Assembly: GCF_000002995.4 (NCBI RefSeq)
Contig: NW_025062477.1
Span: forward strand, 7,474,649-7,538,648
Length of the DNA stretch: 64,000 bases
Direction of reading: 5' to 3'
DNA from: Brugia malayi
Taxonomy: Eukaryota > Nematoda > Chromadorea > Rhabditida > Onchocercidae
A program made the position numbers and the translations under genes. The first letter of the stretch is position 1, and each line of letters begins with the position of its first letter. Shown here piece by piece: positions 36,299 to 51,300 of this stretch. The notes under the pieces were generated by a model, which had not been told where the DNA came from, did not search any database, and saw nothing but the letters and a program-made list of their open reading frames with translations.

Positions 36299-39200
36299 TA
36301 TGCAAAAGAGTATAAATATTAGGAGCAGTATGAAGCAAATAATATTTTGTTATGCATTGTTGATATGCTGTTTGTATTTTTAGATTTTCGTGTTTTTTGT
36401 GTTTTTGCATTCTAAAGAAATTCTCCAAGTGATAGCAAATTTAGGATTCTGTCACTCTTGTAGTGAAGTTGGATTCAGTTTTTTTTTTTTCTTTATTGAA
36501 GTTTTTTCATATAAATGATACTTTGAATTTGCTAGAGTCATAATAGGAAGTAACACTGTTTGAAAAAACTGATTGTTATGAATACGTAAATGAATTTAAA
36601 GGCCACCTATAAAATTAAGAAATACTGTACTGGTCATTACTAAAACTGTTAGATTACTTTTAATTATTAATATATAGCAGTTACTTATTATCTTTTTTAA
36701 AAAAGTGGGAACGACAGTATCTGTAATTATTTATCTATAGTATTAAGCAATGAAATGAGAAGTTTGAGAAATTAAATTTTACGGATATGCATAAAACAAA
36801 ACTTTAGCAAGCATACCTCATTAATTTCTTCTACCTCAAATTGTTATTGTATCATAATTTCCTTTATATTTGCTTGTAGTGTTTTTGGGATAATAAATCC
36901 CGACAAAGTATTTTTAGGATAGTTTATTCTCCATTTCCTGATTTCGTTTTTTTTTTTTTTTTTTTTTTTTCTCAACCAGAATGGCAGGAATTGATTTACA
37001 TTGTACTTAATTCCAGCTCTTAAATTTAGTTTTTGCTTTTTCCTGTATGTACGCATCAAAATTTTTCACTTATTTCTTTATTTCCTACACACATTAATTG
37101 TATATAAAAAGTTATTACTATAATACTTGAAGAAAATTTCGAAAATTACAGGCCTTATTGCTGAATCTTGTAATACATAGGCGCTGATGTAAATATTGTA
37201 TATTTAATAAATCAGAATGACTACTGGTCTTGAACTATTTACTTTGTTGTAAAATTGCAGTTGTTACAGTTCTATCATTTGCCGTAACAGCTGATAGTGC
37301 TTTATATACATCAGTCACTTTTCTGATCCCTATTACCTGATCCAGAAATAAGATTGGATCGCAAAGAGTGACTGAATTTGATTTTACCTGATCAACGTTG
37401 ATATCAGTTGTGACATGGTTGAGTTGCATCATTCAGCGTAACTTTAATCTTATTTAATACTGTCCTGAAGTGTGAAGTATTTTTGCTAATCCAGTAATAC
37501 TATGAAGATGGCTTGACTTGTAACCAAGCTGTAAAACAAATCGATATTTGGGGAAGAATACGCTTGAAGAACGTCGTGCTTCCGATATTTATCGTTTGAT
37601 TTTCTATCACAGGTTTTGGTAAGATTTTTTTTGTTTGTAACAGATTGCAAATTTTACAGCATTCATTTAGTAATGAATTTTATAGAAACCTGATAAGAAG
37701 TAATCATCGACTGATTTAAAGAGGGAGACGGGTTCAAATGAATTAAAGGAAGATCGTCATTATTGACTATCATACTATAAGATCTGGTAATGGTCATACT
37801 GTCGTCATATTATTCCTAATCATTAACACATTTCAGCACCGATCATTCTTTTCAAAAAAAGAAAAGTGAAAATGACGGTGTTCGTAATTACCTTTTCCAC
37901 TTTGTCGAACAAAGATCGAACATCGATGACTACTGTGACTCTTAAATTAAGTACAAATACGCTTTTTTAAACAGGAATGCATTAGACAGTATGACTTATT
38001 TCTTCAAATTATCGCATTTGTCTACTTATATTTCGAAAAATTATGGAAAAAAGGCACATATACAGTTTGTTTACTCCGAGTCATACTTCGTCATATTATT
38101 CCTAATCATTCCTAATCACAATCATTCCGGTAAGTATAATATGTATAAATCTGGTAACTGATCTGATTAAGTTAATGAAAATGTTGCAGATGAATAAACT
38201 ATACCTGATATTTGTGCACTCTCATGAAACGAAAAACGTCCGTTGATGTTATTTACATTTGCACAAATTCTGATGAAATACAAAAGAAATTTGCATCATG
38301 TAGGGATTACAGTAAGCTGGCTCTTTTTCTATAATGTTTATGATAATGTATATTTCATTATATATATTTGAAATTTAACAATTGTAAAATGAGAGCAAAA
38401 AGTAGAGTTCCTAATTCATTCTTATTTAAACTTGAGTAACTGATTATTGTTATTCGATATGAGTATTTTATATGAATATCGTTTAATATTTTCACTTTAT
38501 AAATGATAATCTTGTATTGCTGAATTAACAAATTTTCTACTCAAATACATTAAACAAAGATATTTTACATTAGAGCTTTTTCTTAGTTATGAACTTTGAC
38601 CTATCTAGAGTTTTGATAATATAGTCAAGGAAGATATTAGTATGATGATATCTAAATAGACTCGTGTTGCTCCCAAATAACCCCGATAAATAATCGCATT
38701 GGATCAAATTCATGAAATAAGGGAGAACTAAGAAGGTTAGGAGGATAAGCAGTTCGTGGCCGACCTCCTGCCGAGATCCTCATGTAATCATCTTTCACCT
38801 TTCAATCCCTCATCATTATATTGTTCGCCTTTCAACCAGTAGTCAGATGATTTGTCACAACTTCATCCAAATCATTCTGTCACTCATAAATTTAAATTTC
38901 TCAAAAAATTTCTTGTTGAATTGATGTTCATTCCTTTTCAATATTTTGTGTTTGATAAATTCAGTTGTTACATCATATCATATGGGTCAGCAAATAATCA
39001 TATATAATAACAACGCAATGATTTATTGCATGAATTTAATACTTTGGAATTTCTGAGTCCCTTATTTCATATAAATGATTAATGACAAGGAAGAAAGTGA
39101 TAAAACATTTGATCATTGAGCTTAAAAGGAGCGGATGCACACAAAAATTTGTATAACCTTTTTAAGATCTAATAACATGTATTATAAAAAGTTAATTCTT

Positions 39201-40223
39201 GTGTTTTTGAATTTAGATGGTCATCTGGCCTAATAGTTAAAAGAAAAGTGTCATACATTAGCAAAAAAAGATCGAATACATCCAGATAGGAAAGCTGATC
39301 AAAAAAGAAAAGTCGATTTTCTACGTGTAACAAACATAAATCATCCTCTTTACTTTTATGTTTCTCATACGAATTTCATCAACCATTCAATGATATATTC
39401 TCAATAAATGTTTACCAAAATGTTTACTGTATGTGTTGAACATTCGTCATTCTGAAAGAAAAGTACCATTAGTATTTGATGTTAGAACAATAGGATTTGC
39501 ATGTTGTGTGGACAGTGTGCCATTGAATAAACACAGCAATAATCCTGTGGCGATGCTTAAGTAAATAAATTTACGTACATACTGATAGGTAAGATTTTCT
39601 TTTTTTTTGAAAAAAAAAGTAAACGAAAATTACACGGTGTCGCATGCAAAAATGACTTACAGTTGTAGATTTGCATGCAGTATGGGGTTGAATGTATTGC
39701 ATGGCGAAGAAAGGATGTTAATGAATAAGCAAGAATTTTAGCTTGCGACAATACAAAATGAAAGGAACAAACTTTGCAGTGTTGATTTGCAATTTATTGA
39801 ACTTCTCGAAATGTTTCGAAAATAAATTTAACTTAAAACTTTTGGAAGCGCTTTACGACACTCCATTATCTTTCATCTATTTATGGAAATAAGTATGAAA
39901 TGAATTAGTATGAAGCGATGGATACATTATGAGATTATTAAACTCTGAATTAACAGAAAAATGAATAAATGGATGGATTTGATACAATTTAACAGAAAAA
40001 AGAAAAATGTACTAGCGCAAAATCAAAAGAAATTAGGAGAATGAGAAGTAAAGACTTGGCGTATTTAGATTATAGAAGAATTCCGGATTTCAAGTAATCA
40101 AAGATGAGATAATCAGGAAAGTTTTAGTTGGTATCATACACTACTAAACGAAATGCAACCCGATTCCATCTTTGTTTTTTATTTTCTGTTTCTTTCAGAG
40201 TTTCTTCTAAGGTGGTCGGGTTG

Positions 40224-40544
<321 letters not shown>

Positions 40545-43500
40545 GAACGGAGCATTGATGTTTCTTCTACTGCTGGATGATGTTTATATTAGCCAATCTG
40601 GAGCTTTTTTCAATTCTCACTATTTTTGTTGCGTATTTTTGTGAGATTTCGAGACGATAAGCATCCACCAGGTGACGCCAGACCACTCCTTTTCGTTGCT
40701 TCTATGAAACCAAATAATCATTTTCTATTCACTTATGAAAAAGAAGAAAATCATTTCTCTTTCTCTTCTTGCTATATATATTTTATAAATTTCAAGCATT
40801 TTTCTGGCTCATTTCCTTTACTCCAAAAAAATATTGTGTTTGTTGACAAAAGGAAAAAATTTAGTTTAAACTTTATTTTTATCGAATTGAAAAATTCTGG
40901 TTTTAAAATGTTTTCGATTTAAAGTGAATTTTGGAACAGAATTTTTCACATGTTGCAAACGTATTCGTATTCCATTCGCATTAATTGTCAATTTCAAATT
41001 ATTCAATTAAACGATCTACCTTAGAAAATAAAATTATAAGGATTTCAGATTAGAAAAATGCAAATGTATTCTCTTTCAATTCATTGCTTGAACGAACAAT
41101 TATTTTTTGATGATCATTGATGACTTCTTAAAAATAAAAATAAATTTTGAGATTGTTGAAACTGGAGTCATTTTAGACTGTTATCAGTGTCAACATAATG
41201 ATTGTCTAATGAGTATGAGTACCACATGACAACAGGTAACAAATGAACATTTGAATTATGAGCTGTTTGACAGGTGGAAAGGTTGTTTTAGATTGTAAGG
41301 AAACGAGGTGGAAAGGAGGACATATCCTTGAGAAGTCAATGTTCTTCTGATCTATTTGGGGTCCCATTTTTCGCTTTTCTCTTCATCATCACCCATTAAT
41401 AATCGTTCATGCGCGAAAATTTGAGCAATAGTAATAATAATTGGTGGGAAGGAGTAGGTAAGACTTCCTTCTATATCCTTATTCATCAGCTGAGACTACT
41501 TACACTAATTAGCTGAATGATGTGCGCAACAATTTCAATAGATTTTTATTGAAGTGAATCATTTCGCATCCACGGCATCAGCCAATATCGTATATCGTTC
41601 ATTCTTTCACTAAAGGAATTATAACTGTGTGACAGTTTAGCACCAAGATTTTGTACTTTACTTCAAAGTAGAAATAAATAAAAGTAATTTTCTTGATTTG
41701 AAATTTTATATTGATCTAATAGCATCGCCTGCATCAGTAATGCACCATAATTATCTATTTCAATGTTCACAACAAAAATGAAATTTTCAAGTAGAACGAT
41801 AAATAAACTGCATTAATTATCACCAACATTAATTAGTACTATCACTAAAATAGTAGTTATGATCAGTTCATCTACCATCATTTATCATTACTTCTAAATC
41901 AATGATAATGCAACAAACATTATCGTTACTGTTAATGCAATTGAAATCAATGTTATGGTTTTCATTATTGCAATTTTCATTGTTATCATAGCAAATGAAA
42001 TCGCAATATAATTCATACATTTCTTTTATGATAAATGATATATGAAATGCGAAGTAATATTAATGAATTACTGTTGAAGTCAAAAAGAATCAAGAAACAC
42101 ACTGATTCGACAGCCAAAATTGTTAGATAAGCAAAATACAATTAGCACATAAATTTAAATTCAAACTGATAATATCACACTCACTTCAATTTTACATCTT
42201 ATTTACCTGCTTGATTTGTACATGTGCTTATTATACCATAAGACTAATGACTAAACACATCCCGAAATTTATGTTAATTTAAATATTGTATTAAATAATG
42301 CATGTAAGAATAAGAAAAAAAATGCTTAAATTATTAGCATTTTTCAAAAAAAAAAAAAACAATGGTACGAAAATGAGTAAATAGATATTTAGGTCCGTTG
42401 CTTTTTTCTTTATATAATCTTATCGAATGATAAATAACAGAATCAGTTGGTTAGCAACACGTTAACAAAATGTTGGACTCTATAGATGAAAAAAAAGAGT
42501 TATATTTATGGATGTTCCTTTTTTATAAATTGCAACAGATATTCATTCATCATTGCTAGGAGAGCGTTGTCATGCAATAATACTGATGACATTTCCCCAA
42601 AATCCAATATCCTTTTGAAATTATCATTGAACTGAAGATTTTGCTACATGTTATAACAATTTTTGTTAGACTTATTTAATTATAAGATTTGTTCAAACTA
42701 GAAAAAAAAGTTTTTGACTGGATTCAACATTTTACTTCTATTTACTTCCCAACTTCAATACGATTTAATTCTTATTTAAAATTAGCTCTTTTGTGCTATG
42801 AAAAGTATTATTATGGAACATATTACGTATACAGTTAACATTTTAAGAACTCAGAGAAAATTTAAAAATACATTAAGCAGATATTCGTTGTTGACTTCAT
42901 GAAAGATTAATTTGAAAATAGTCACACAAATGACAAAGTTATTAATTGTCTTTGTCATGTAATTATATCCCTTGGAAAAGATTTAAAATTCGGATTTAGT
43001 CTTATAAAGAAAAGATTTCATTTAGTGTATTAAAAAATGTTTTTATTTTAACATTAAATTAGCTTTATAACTATCAAAATGGGACGAAAATGCATAAATT
43101 TTGTTATCTTAAACTTGTTTAACTTAGCTTTTCATTAATTGGAACTTTATTCTTAAAATGGGTGTTTAAAATGCTCTTTTTATCAACGGCACATGAATTT
43201 TACCATTCTCTTCGAACGGCCATACAAATCAAATAAATTTGTTTTCCCATTGATTAAATAAAATAAGTTCTCATAACATCAACCGATTTCTAAAAAAAGT
43301 ATTTCCTTCTCTTAGTTTAGTTTTTATTGCATAAATGTTTGAAATACTGATGAAATGTTTTGTTTTATATGTTTAGATGAAATTCCATCTACGGTCTGTT
43401 TGAATTATGTCAAATTCTTTTCCTTTGCCAATCTTTTGTCACGACAGTACATGAAATTATCAGTGATGGAAGGTCATTTAACGTCTTAATTCATTATTTC

Positions 43501-44960
43501 ATTGGAAAACTATTTCTAATATGATTTACATTAAATAAAGTACTGTATTAGTGATAAGGGATAATTGCATGACTCAATTAATCTTCATATAACTTTATCA
43601 CAAAAACTGGTGATAAGTTGTTGATTTAAACAAATGCCTCCGTTCTATACACTCCCTTTCGTGATTTGCAATCAGCGACAAAGCTGCCTTTGATCATTAA
43701 CCATTAAAATGGTTCCGCTCTGTTTACAATCTTAACAAACAGATAAATCAGGTGTAATTCAAGTTCTTCTAAATCGCAGAGTCCCTTAGTCGCAGGTTGC
43801 ATTGTCACTTCCATCTTATCAGTAAAAAGCTTATCTTAATCTCTTATCTTAACCGCATTATAATCAGATTTCTACTAGACTAATACCAGATAGACTTTGC
43901 ATACACTAAAAATGAATGAATGAGTGACAGTCACCATAGTTGTCGCAGTTGCTGTCGCAAGTCGCTATCATCGATGATGTCGCGTTGTTTCTTCATCATA
44001 ATCATTAGTGGGAGGAGTGGAGCAAGCTGAGAATCAATCCTACCTGCCTAACTATCTAACTACCGTATCCCGCAGAACCGATCAGAGGGTGGGACCTCGA
44101 TGGTGGTTAGAAAAGGAAGGGCAAGGCATAGCTTCTCTTCCTCAATTCCGATTCTCTCTGCTAGTGCTCCGGCGATTTTTGTGATATTGTGTTGCTTGCT
44201 GTTAATGTTGGCTCAAGTGTTCATCTAAATTCCTGAAATCATTATTCTATCATTCAACGCCTTTTTTTTCATTGTTTCAACTTTTAATTTAAATTTCTTT
44301 TCAAATATTTATTATCCAGCACTGTCCTGAATTCCGGTAAACCTTCACAAAATCCTTTTCGAAATTCTAACAATTAAGAATCATTTTAATTTCGTAATTC
44401 TCTTCATAGAATTCTAAGCCAAGCATTATTCTTACTTAATTGGTGTGAAATCAATCGTTAAAAAGAGTTGGATCACTGTACATTCTGTTAATAATTATTA
44501 CTTTTTAAAACAGCTTGCAATCCTTTTTCTTTATGTGATTTTCTCATAACCTTTGCTTGACCTCTCCTACTAAGTCAGGTAAAAATGATATGCTGTATTT
44601 CTGTTTGTAACGTTTTTTTTTTTTTTTTTGTTTGTTTCAGTTTTCTAAATTTGGATTATAGCTTGGATAATACTTAAAAGTTTTCGGGCTTTATGTTCAA
44701 AAGTTTTAATTTCAGGTTGATACCATCGACAACTACCAATAATCTTGGGGTGAAGCAGAAGAAATACATTATTAGCAAATCAGTGGAACTTCTGAGCTCA
44801 CAATTTATTCACTTACGGGGTCATTCTGAATTGCTTCAATAATTTTATTTAACTAACTCTTTCATTCTGGATTTCCTTTCGTATTATTCCTATTGTGAAT
44901 CCATTTTGGACACTTTCTATATTGGCGCAAAAAGAAACAAAGCAATAACAGTGGAAGTGA

Positions 44961-45317
44961 GGCAAACTGGCCACAAATCTAATTGCTTTCCGCGGTATTT
45001 TTCGACGTTGTGATACCCAACATCAGCACCAACCTGAACAAAGTATCAGAATAACGCAGCCACAAAAAGTACCGCATCAGCCACAGCAGTTGCAACAAGG
45101 AGCTACTGTAGGCGGCAATAGTCGTAACAGTAGCAGTAGCAATAATAATACTAATAGTACCAGTAGCGGTAGTGGTGGTGGCGGTGGTGGTGGCGGTGGT
45201 GGCGGTGGCAGTGCCGGTCATTCGGGCTTCTCTTCTGGCTCAGGTGATAAAGAAATACCTACGACATCTTCTGCTGCAGTAGCGACAGTTCCTGCTATCG
45301 ACTACTCGGACTGCATT
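44961..45317 (+). other. Open frame upstream of the Islet ATG with Gln, Ser/Asn and poly-Gly tracts
   Basis: This stretch is in frame with the Islet exon and has no stop, but also no ATG. It encodes Gln/Pro-rich sequence, then a Ser/Asn run and a glycine run of about 14 residues near 45175-45211. An acceptor-like 'catcag' ends at 45026, so it could be the start of a coding exon joined to an upstream exon. If not, it is 5' untranslated sequence. Its base composition, richer in G and C than the surroundings, favours coding use. Confidence 0.45.
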
Positions 45318-48300
45318 ATGTATGACCAGCATCCATCTATTGCTGATTCTTACTCATTAGTTGTTGTTACATCAGCTGATACTAATAGTACCAGTAATGG
45401 CAACATGACAATTGGAAAGATCGACAGTGGCTTAGAAACTCAACTAAGTTAGTTTCTCTTGAAACTTCACCTTTTATTTTATCTCATATTTTAATATCAA
45501 AAGCAATATCACCTTCTATGAATAATCAGCAGGTGTTCTCTTAAACCTATCGATATTTTGGTTCTATATTAATAACAGTTGTATTAGCTTTGTAAAAGAA
45601 AATTTAGTCAATAAACCAATTGCTTGTTCCAAATTACCAAGATCGGACTGTAAGATTGCCAGAAGTTTTATGACACAAGTCTCTGTTTGCCTCAGTTTCT
45701 TTTATCTACTATCAATCTAAATCTTATTTACCTATTATCAACTTCCTCGTTTTAAAGAAAGAAGTGCCTGTATATGAATTTGTAAATTTCGATATGGCAG
45801 CAAAAATAGATCTTTAATCATCGAATAATTGTTTTAATAAATGAAGAGAGAGAGAGAGGGAGGTGTGTTTTTATTCACAACCTTTGAAAAATTCAACAAT
45901 CTTTTATATAAAAGATACCACGTAAAGTTAATTTTCAAATAATTACTTCCCAATATTCATGAAGTGATATATTTGATTGTAGAAATTAATGTCATTGAGG
46001 TTGCATTGGCAGTGATTTTTTTTCAAAAAGCAAAATAAGAAATTTTCTAGTCTTTTCAAACGGATTTTTGTCGTAACCATACTTTTTATCATTATCACTT
46101 CCTTCTTGAAAAAGAAAAAAAACAAATTTTCATTTTAAAAGAAAATTTTTTCAACATCAGTTGACGTCAGCTTCTTCCGTAATTTTAATTTCACCACATT
46201 CGATTTTAGTTTCTTCTTTCACTTATCAAGTTATTGATCTGAAAAAATTTAGCTTTTTTTGAAAAAAAATAAAGCACTAAAATTTTTTTTCACTTGATTT
46301 TTCTCATTATTTATTAAAAAAGAAAAAACAGTAGGCTTTTGTTATGTTCAAAGATACATTCTAATAACAAAACTCTAATAAGAGAAAATGAAATTTAAAT
46401 TCAGCGTTTCTCGATTATTTTTCCACTAGTTACGATAGATTAAAGTGAAAGTTTAGAGTAACTGAACTAAGTATAACTTTGATTTCCCCAATGTATCATT
46501 TCATACCTTCTTTAAGAAATGCAGAAGGAGAAAATCATAAGATGCACTAAACGGGAGGACAAATGCATTCAGATATGACAACCGGCTTACCATTTTAACC
46601 GTCTATTCCTTTTCATCTCTGATTGAGCCAATATTTGCATAATTACTTATGTTCAATGTCAGGGTACAGTGGAATAGTATCACTACGTCGTATTTTCATC
46701 ATTTCATGTCGTATTTCATCAATTCATGTTGTTTTCAACTTGACAATCAGGAAATTGCTTAAATTGGTAAGAGAAAATCTTACTGAGCTACAATTTTTCA
46801 GGAAAATGAATTTATGAAGTAAGTGCAGAAACATTCATCCCTCGTACAGCTTTACTATGTCATGATAGACTAGGTAACTTGTCTCACTAAACTGTAAAGA
46901 ATTAGCTAGTCCATGAACAACCCTGAAAGGTTTAAATATTAGAATTCATTGAAACATAAAAGTCTTCGATTCAGCTAATGTTGTGCATATTGAAAAGGAT
47001 AGAGCTGGTAATCGAGTATAGTATTTTAGAAGGTCATTTGAAGCCCATTAAAAATAGAACCCAAAAGTGGCACTTTAATCTTGGCCAATAATTCTAGAAA
47101 AAAACATCTGGTTCCAACCATGATTGATTTATGGAAGTGTTAATTAGGGTTTTAAATTCACTAACTTCTACTGTTTGCACTAAATCTTTAAATTGTAGTT
47201 CAAAATGAGTCTCCTAAATATTAACTGATTTCATTGTCATCGCTAAGAAATACATACATTGATTGGAGATTTCTTTTTAAATATTATAATTTGAATTATT
47301 CTGCTATTTTCCACTTCATGCATAATTTAATCAATTTAAACCATTTTATAAGTCACTTTTCCGTGATCTGTATCATATCAAACAGATTCGCCTCATCGCT
47401 GCATATGCACTGAATCATTTGCATGTTAATTTCATTGCATCACTGTATCAACATTACCTATCTCTTATCAATAACTGTAACTCTTTGTAACTAAAATCAG
47501 TAAAATATCATTAGTTGAAACTAGAATTATAAATTCGAAAAATCCAATAGCTACAAGCAATTGGCAGTTTTTCCCACTGCCAATCGCTTGAACTAAATAA
47601 AAGCTATATTATAATGAATAATTCGCAGGATCAGAGGGGCAGAGGCAGCAACAGCAAGGATGTCGATTGTGTATCGGATGCTTGCAAGGTATGGCTTCGA
47701 GCTCACATAAAATTCATGAATTTTTTATTTTAAATAATCCAACAGTTTGAGAATTTAAAATAGTCCATTTCACACGCTTTCATCGATTAAACTTAGAGCA
47801 TAAATCGGCGAAAACAAGCATTTCCGACCCAACTTTTTCTTTTTTTTACTTTTTCATATATACAACAATATGTAAATTTCAAACAAAAACGAAAAAAGAA
47901 GTTCGAATTCTTAAAATTTGAAGTGAGCAAAATTTCTTTCAGAAATACGTGACCCATTTGTATTACGTGTCAGTCCGGATCTCGAATTTCACGCTGGATG
48001 TCTTAAGGTTTGTTTTAAATCATTATATGTTAACTTTAGTAAATTTCAACTACAATGTAATTCAATTAATCGAAATGATTGTAATGTGAATATTTTAAGA
48101 TTTATTAAGAGGATAAACGGATAAACTGAAGTACCAATGCTTGAAAATATAATGCTAATTCTTGTTCAGACTTAGACTCATCTTCAAGAATGATGTAACA
48201 AATGTTAAGAAATAGCTTTTATTAGTTAATTACGTAATACTTCCAAGTAGAGTTAATCTGTATAAGGTGCAAGATGGCACTTGTCGTATTTTAGGTCACA

Positions 48301-51300
48301 TCCTATTAATTTAGCTCGTTGCTAAACGCTGTTCTTTACCTTTTATTTACACAACGATTAACTTAATGCATCATCCGCTTGTTTGCTAATTATGCTTATA
48401 GTAATGATGATTGCATGAAATTAGATGAAGTTTGCTAAGTCAAGTATTATTAAGCTTAAAGTTAGGCGTCGAATAGTGTAGAACATTTCAATAAGTTAAT
48501 CTTATTCATTTCTAATTGTCTTAAATATTATTATGTTTAATATTCATTGGTGCGACTACAACATATATTCTAGTGTGGAAGAAAATATTTTGGATACCAC
48601 TATAAAATAAATCATTGATGTGATGTTGCGTGTTCAGTTTTAATTCTTTCATCAAATGCCCTTGATTCCACGACCTGTTCTGTCCACTGATCCACTATTA
48701 ACCATTAATCTTCCGCTTCACCTGCATTGATTACCGCTTGGCCAAAAACCTTCGTATAAATATATATTAACGCATTTATTAACTCAATTCTAGCTCACTT
48801 CAGTTCAACCTTCATTAGTTCTGTCAATTTCTAAAAAAAAAAAACAAAAAATAAAAAAAAAAAATTTGCTAAGTAAAAATTTCTCCTTGTGAGGAAAAAA
48901 TAAACGAGAGTTGAAAATTTTAGCTAAAACAGTCGACGAAATATAAGTTAAGGTTATCATTAATTAGAATAAAGAAGATTGAGACTGAAAGTTCTAATGT
49001 ATCTCATAACATTCATTGAAAAGCAAGTGTAAAACTTTGCTTAAAAATAATTTCAAATGAAAAAATTTTTATTCATCTTTCTTTATTTGTTGAGAAATCT
49101 TCTGGCTTACCATGTTGGGAATTACCGTAATCCTCGGCGGAGATACATTTATGATGTATGTTCCTCCTAAAGACGCACATTGCTTCGAAGTCAGTATAGA
49201 GAAAAGAGATAAACAGGTTTTTGAAAAAGGGGTAAAAGAGTGAGTTTGGCGGAAATAGGAGATGACTGGTCGGCGCTAAATTATTAAATTATCAGGAAGA
49301 CTGGTGAGTGTTACTTCATCAAATTCTACTATAATTTTTAGTTTTAATGCTGGCAAACAAAATAGAAATTTATTTGCAGACATAACATCAGGGAGACATA
49401 ATTCATCCTTAATTTCAAATTTTTTACTTCTTATTAGGATAAAATGCAATGTTAGCTTGCAATGCATGCAGTTGATAGCAAATTCATCTTCTGATGATCG
49501 TGCAATTAGTAAGACTAAATTGATAAGCAAGTTAAAATAAATAAAATGGACTCACAAATAGATAAACAACCCGAAAGCAATTATGAAATAAATGTAAATG
49601 AGTATTAAGAGGCAAAAATGTATAAGACAAACGTTCGTGTCAAATTTAGAATTTGACAAGAGAAGATTCTAGTCCAAAAATTAATTCTACAAATTTGCAA
49701 AAGAAAAAAAAAAAAGCTATGCACGAAATGCTTTGTTCACACTAATTTTGTTATAAATCAGTAGTTGGATAAATTAAGAACATTGTTGCAGTGTGAACAA
49801 TGCGGATGTTATTTGGATGAAAGTTGTACAACATATATTCGAGACAATAAACCATACTGTAAAGAGGATTATATCAGGTTTGTGACCTTTGGTTTCTTAT
49901 CATTAATTGAAATCATTTTTCTTTTTTTTTTTTGAATTAAAGTGATGCCAAACTTACCCATTACTTTCAGTCGTACAGTTTACTCCATGAAATTAATTTG
50001 GAATACTAAGTTGTATCATTATATTCAACTTATTATTAAATTCATAAATTCAGTCATCTTTTGCTTTCTCTTGGTCCCTTCTATTTGACATTTGAGTAGT
50101 AATTAAAAAAGGAAGCCAGTAAGCATTGTTGTTGAAGTGCAAAGAACATCAATGTATTGTATCGGTGGCAGTATGTTCGGAACAGATGAGCACTTGTAAA
50201 TGCCACTTAATAACTAACTTATTCCATCCTACAATGACGTATTTCCTCCACTTCAATTCCTCATTGTTTTTTGCACACATTTATGTTCATCTTTCTTTTC
50301 CGACATCACGTAGCATCACGTGATAAATAATTCTTCGTAAAAGATGTAAGTAAAAAGATGTAATCCTAACCTCATACATAAATGTGTTCAATATATTTTC
50401 ATTGATCATTCAAGCATCCTCTGATTCATCATAATATAAAAAGGTAAACTCACATTTCAAACAAAAAATAAAAATAAAAATAAAAAAAATGGAAACACTT
50501 TTATAAATTTAATAATTTATTATAATGAAAAGTTGAATAAAAACTTGACAAATGAAATTTTTTTTTTTAAATCAGACTGAATAGCATCTAAAAAGACATT
50601 TGTATTTCTGAATGAAATCTGTAGCTGTTGTAATTTCATCTTGCAAGATGAGTAATTATCTTAATGTGTATATATCGAATAATATCCTTTACTAGGCGCT
50701 TGTGTCTTCTGTTTTAAGCTGCTGTTAATCGGTTTTTCCCATCCTGCTTTTGAGAGCTTGGAAGGAACTAATCGGTTTAATGTGTTCCTCCCAGCTTCAT
50801 TCATCCCAATCTAATCGTTATTTTCAGCTTTTCTATATAAATTATGCTGTCTTTTTTCTTCTCTTGCAATTTTTCACTTTTCATTGTTTGCAATAAAAAG
50901 AAACATTGATAAATTCCATGCACTTAAATATTTCTCTGTTATGATAAGTTTTGTTTCCTTTAAAGAAAAATTCTTAGATTGCTTTTTCTGCTGATAGAAT
51001 AAATACATGGCTTCATTGGTTTGATTGAAGTTAAATACGTTAAGCATAAAGCTATTTCAATTCTAGACCTGTACTATAATTAATTGCTATATACCGCATT
51101 CTTAGCTTTATAATCAATAGAATTAATTTTTTTAGATTTTAATGATTTGTTTACTTTTACGGGTACTAAATTCTTTTTTACTTAGCATTCTTACACTACT
51201 ATCATCCAGTAAGAAGTGAAGAAAAAATATATAGATAAGCTTAGAAGTTACAAAACGGCCATCAATGTTGAAATTCTTCGCTGTTTCCATTTAGTAATTG

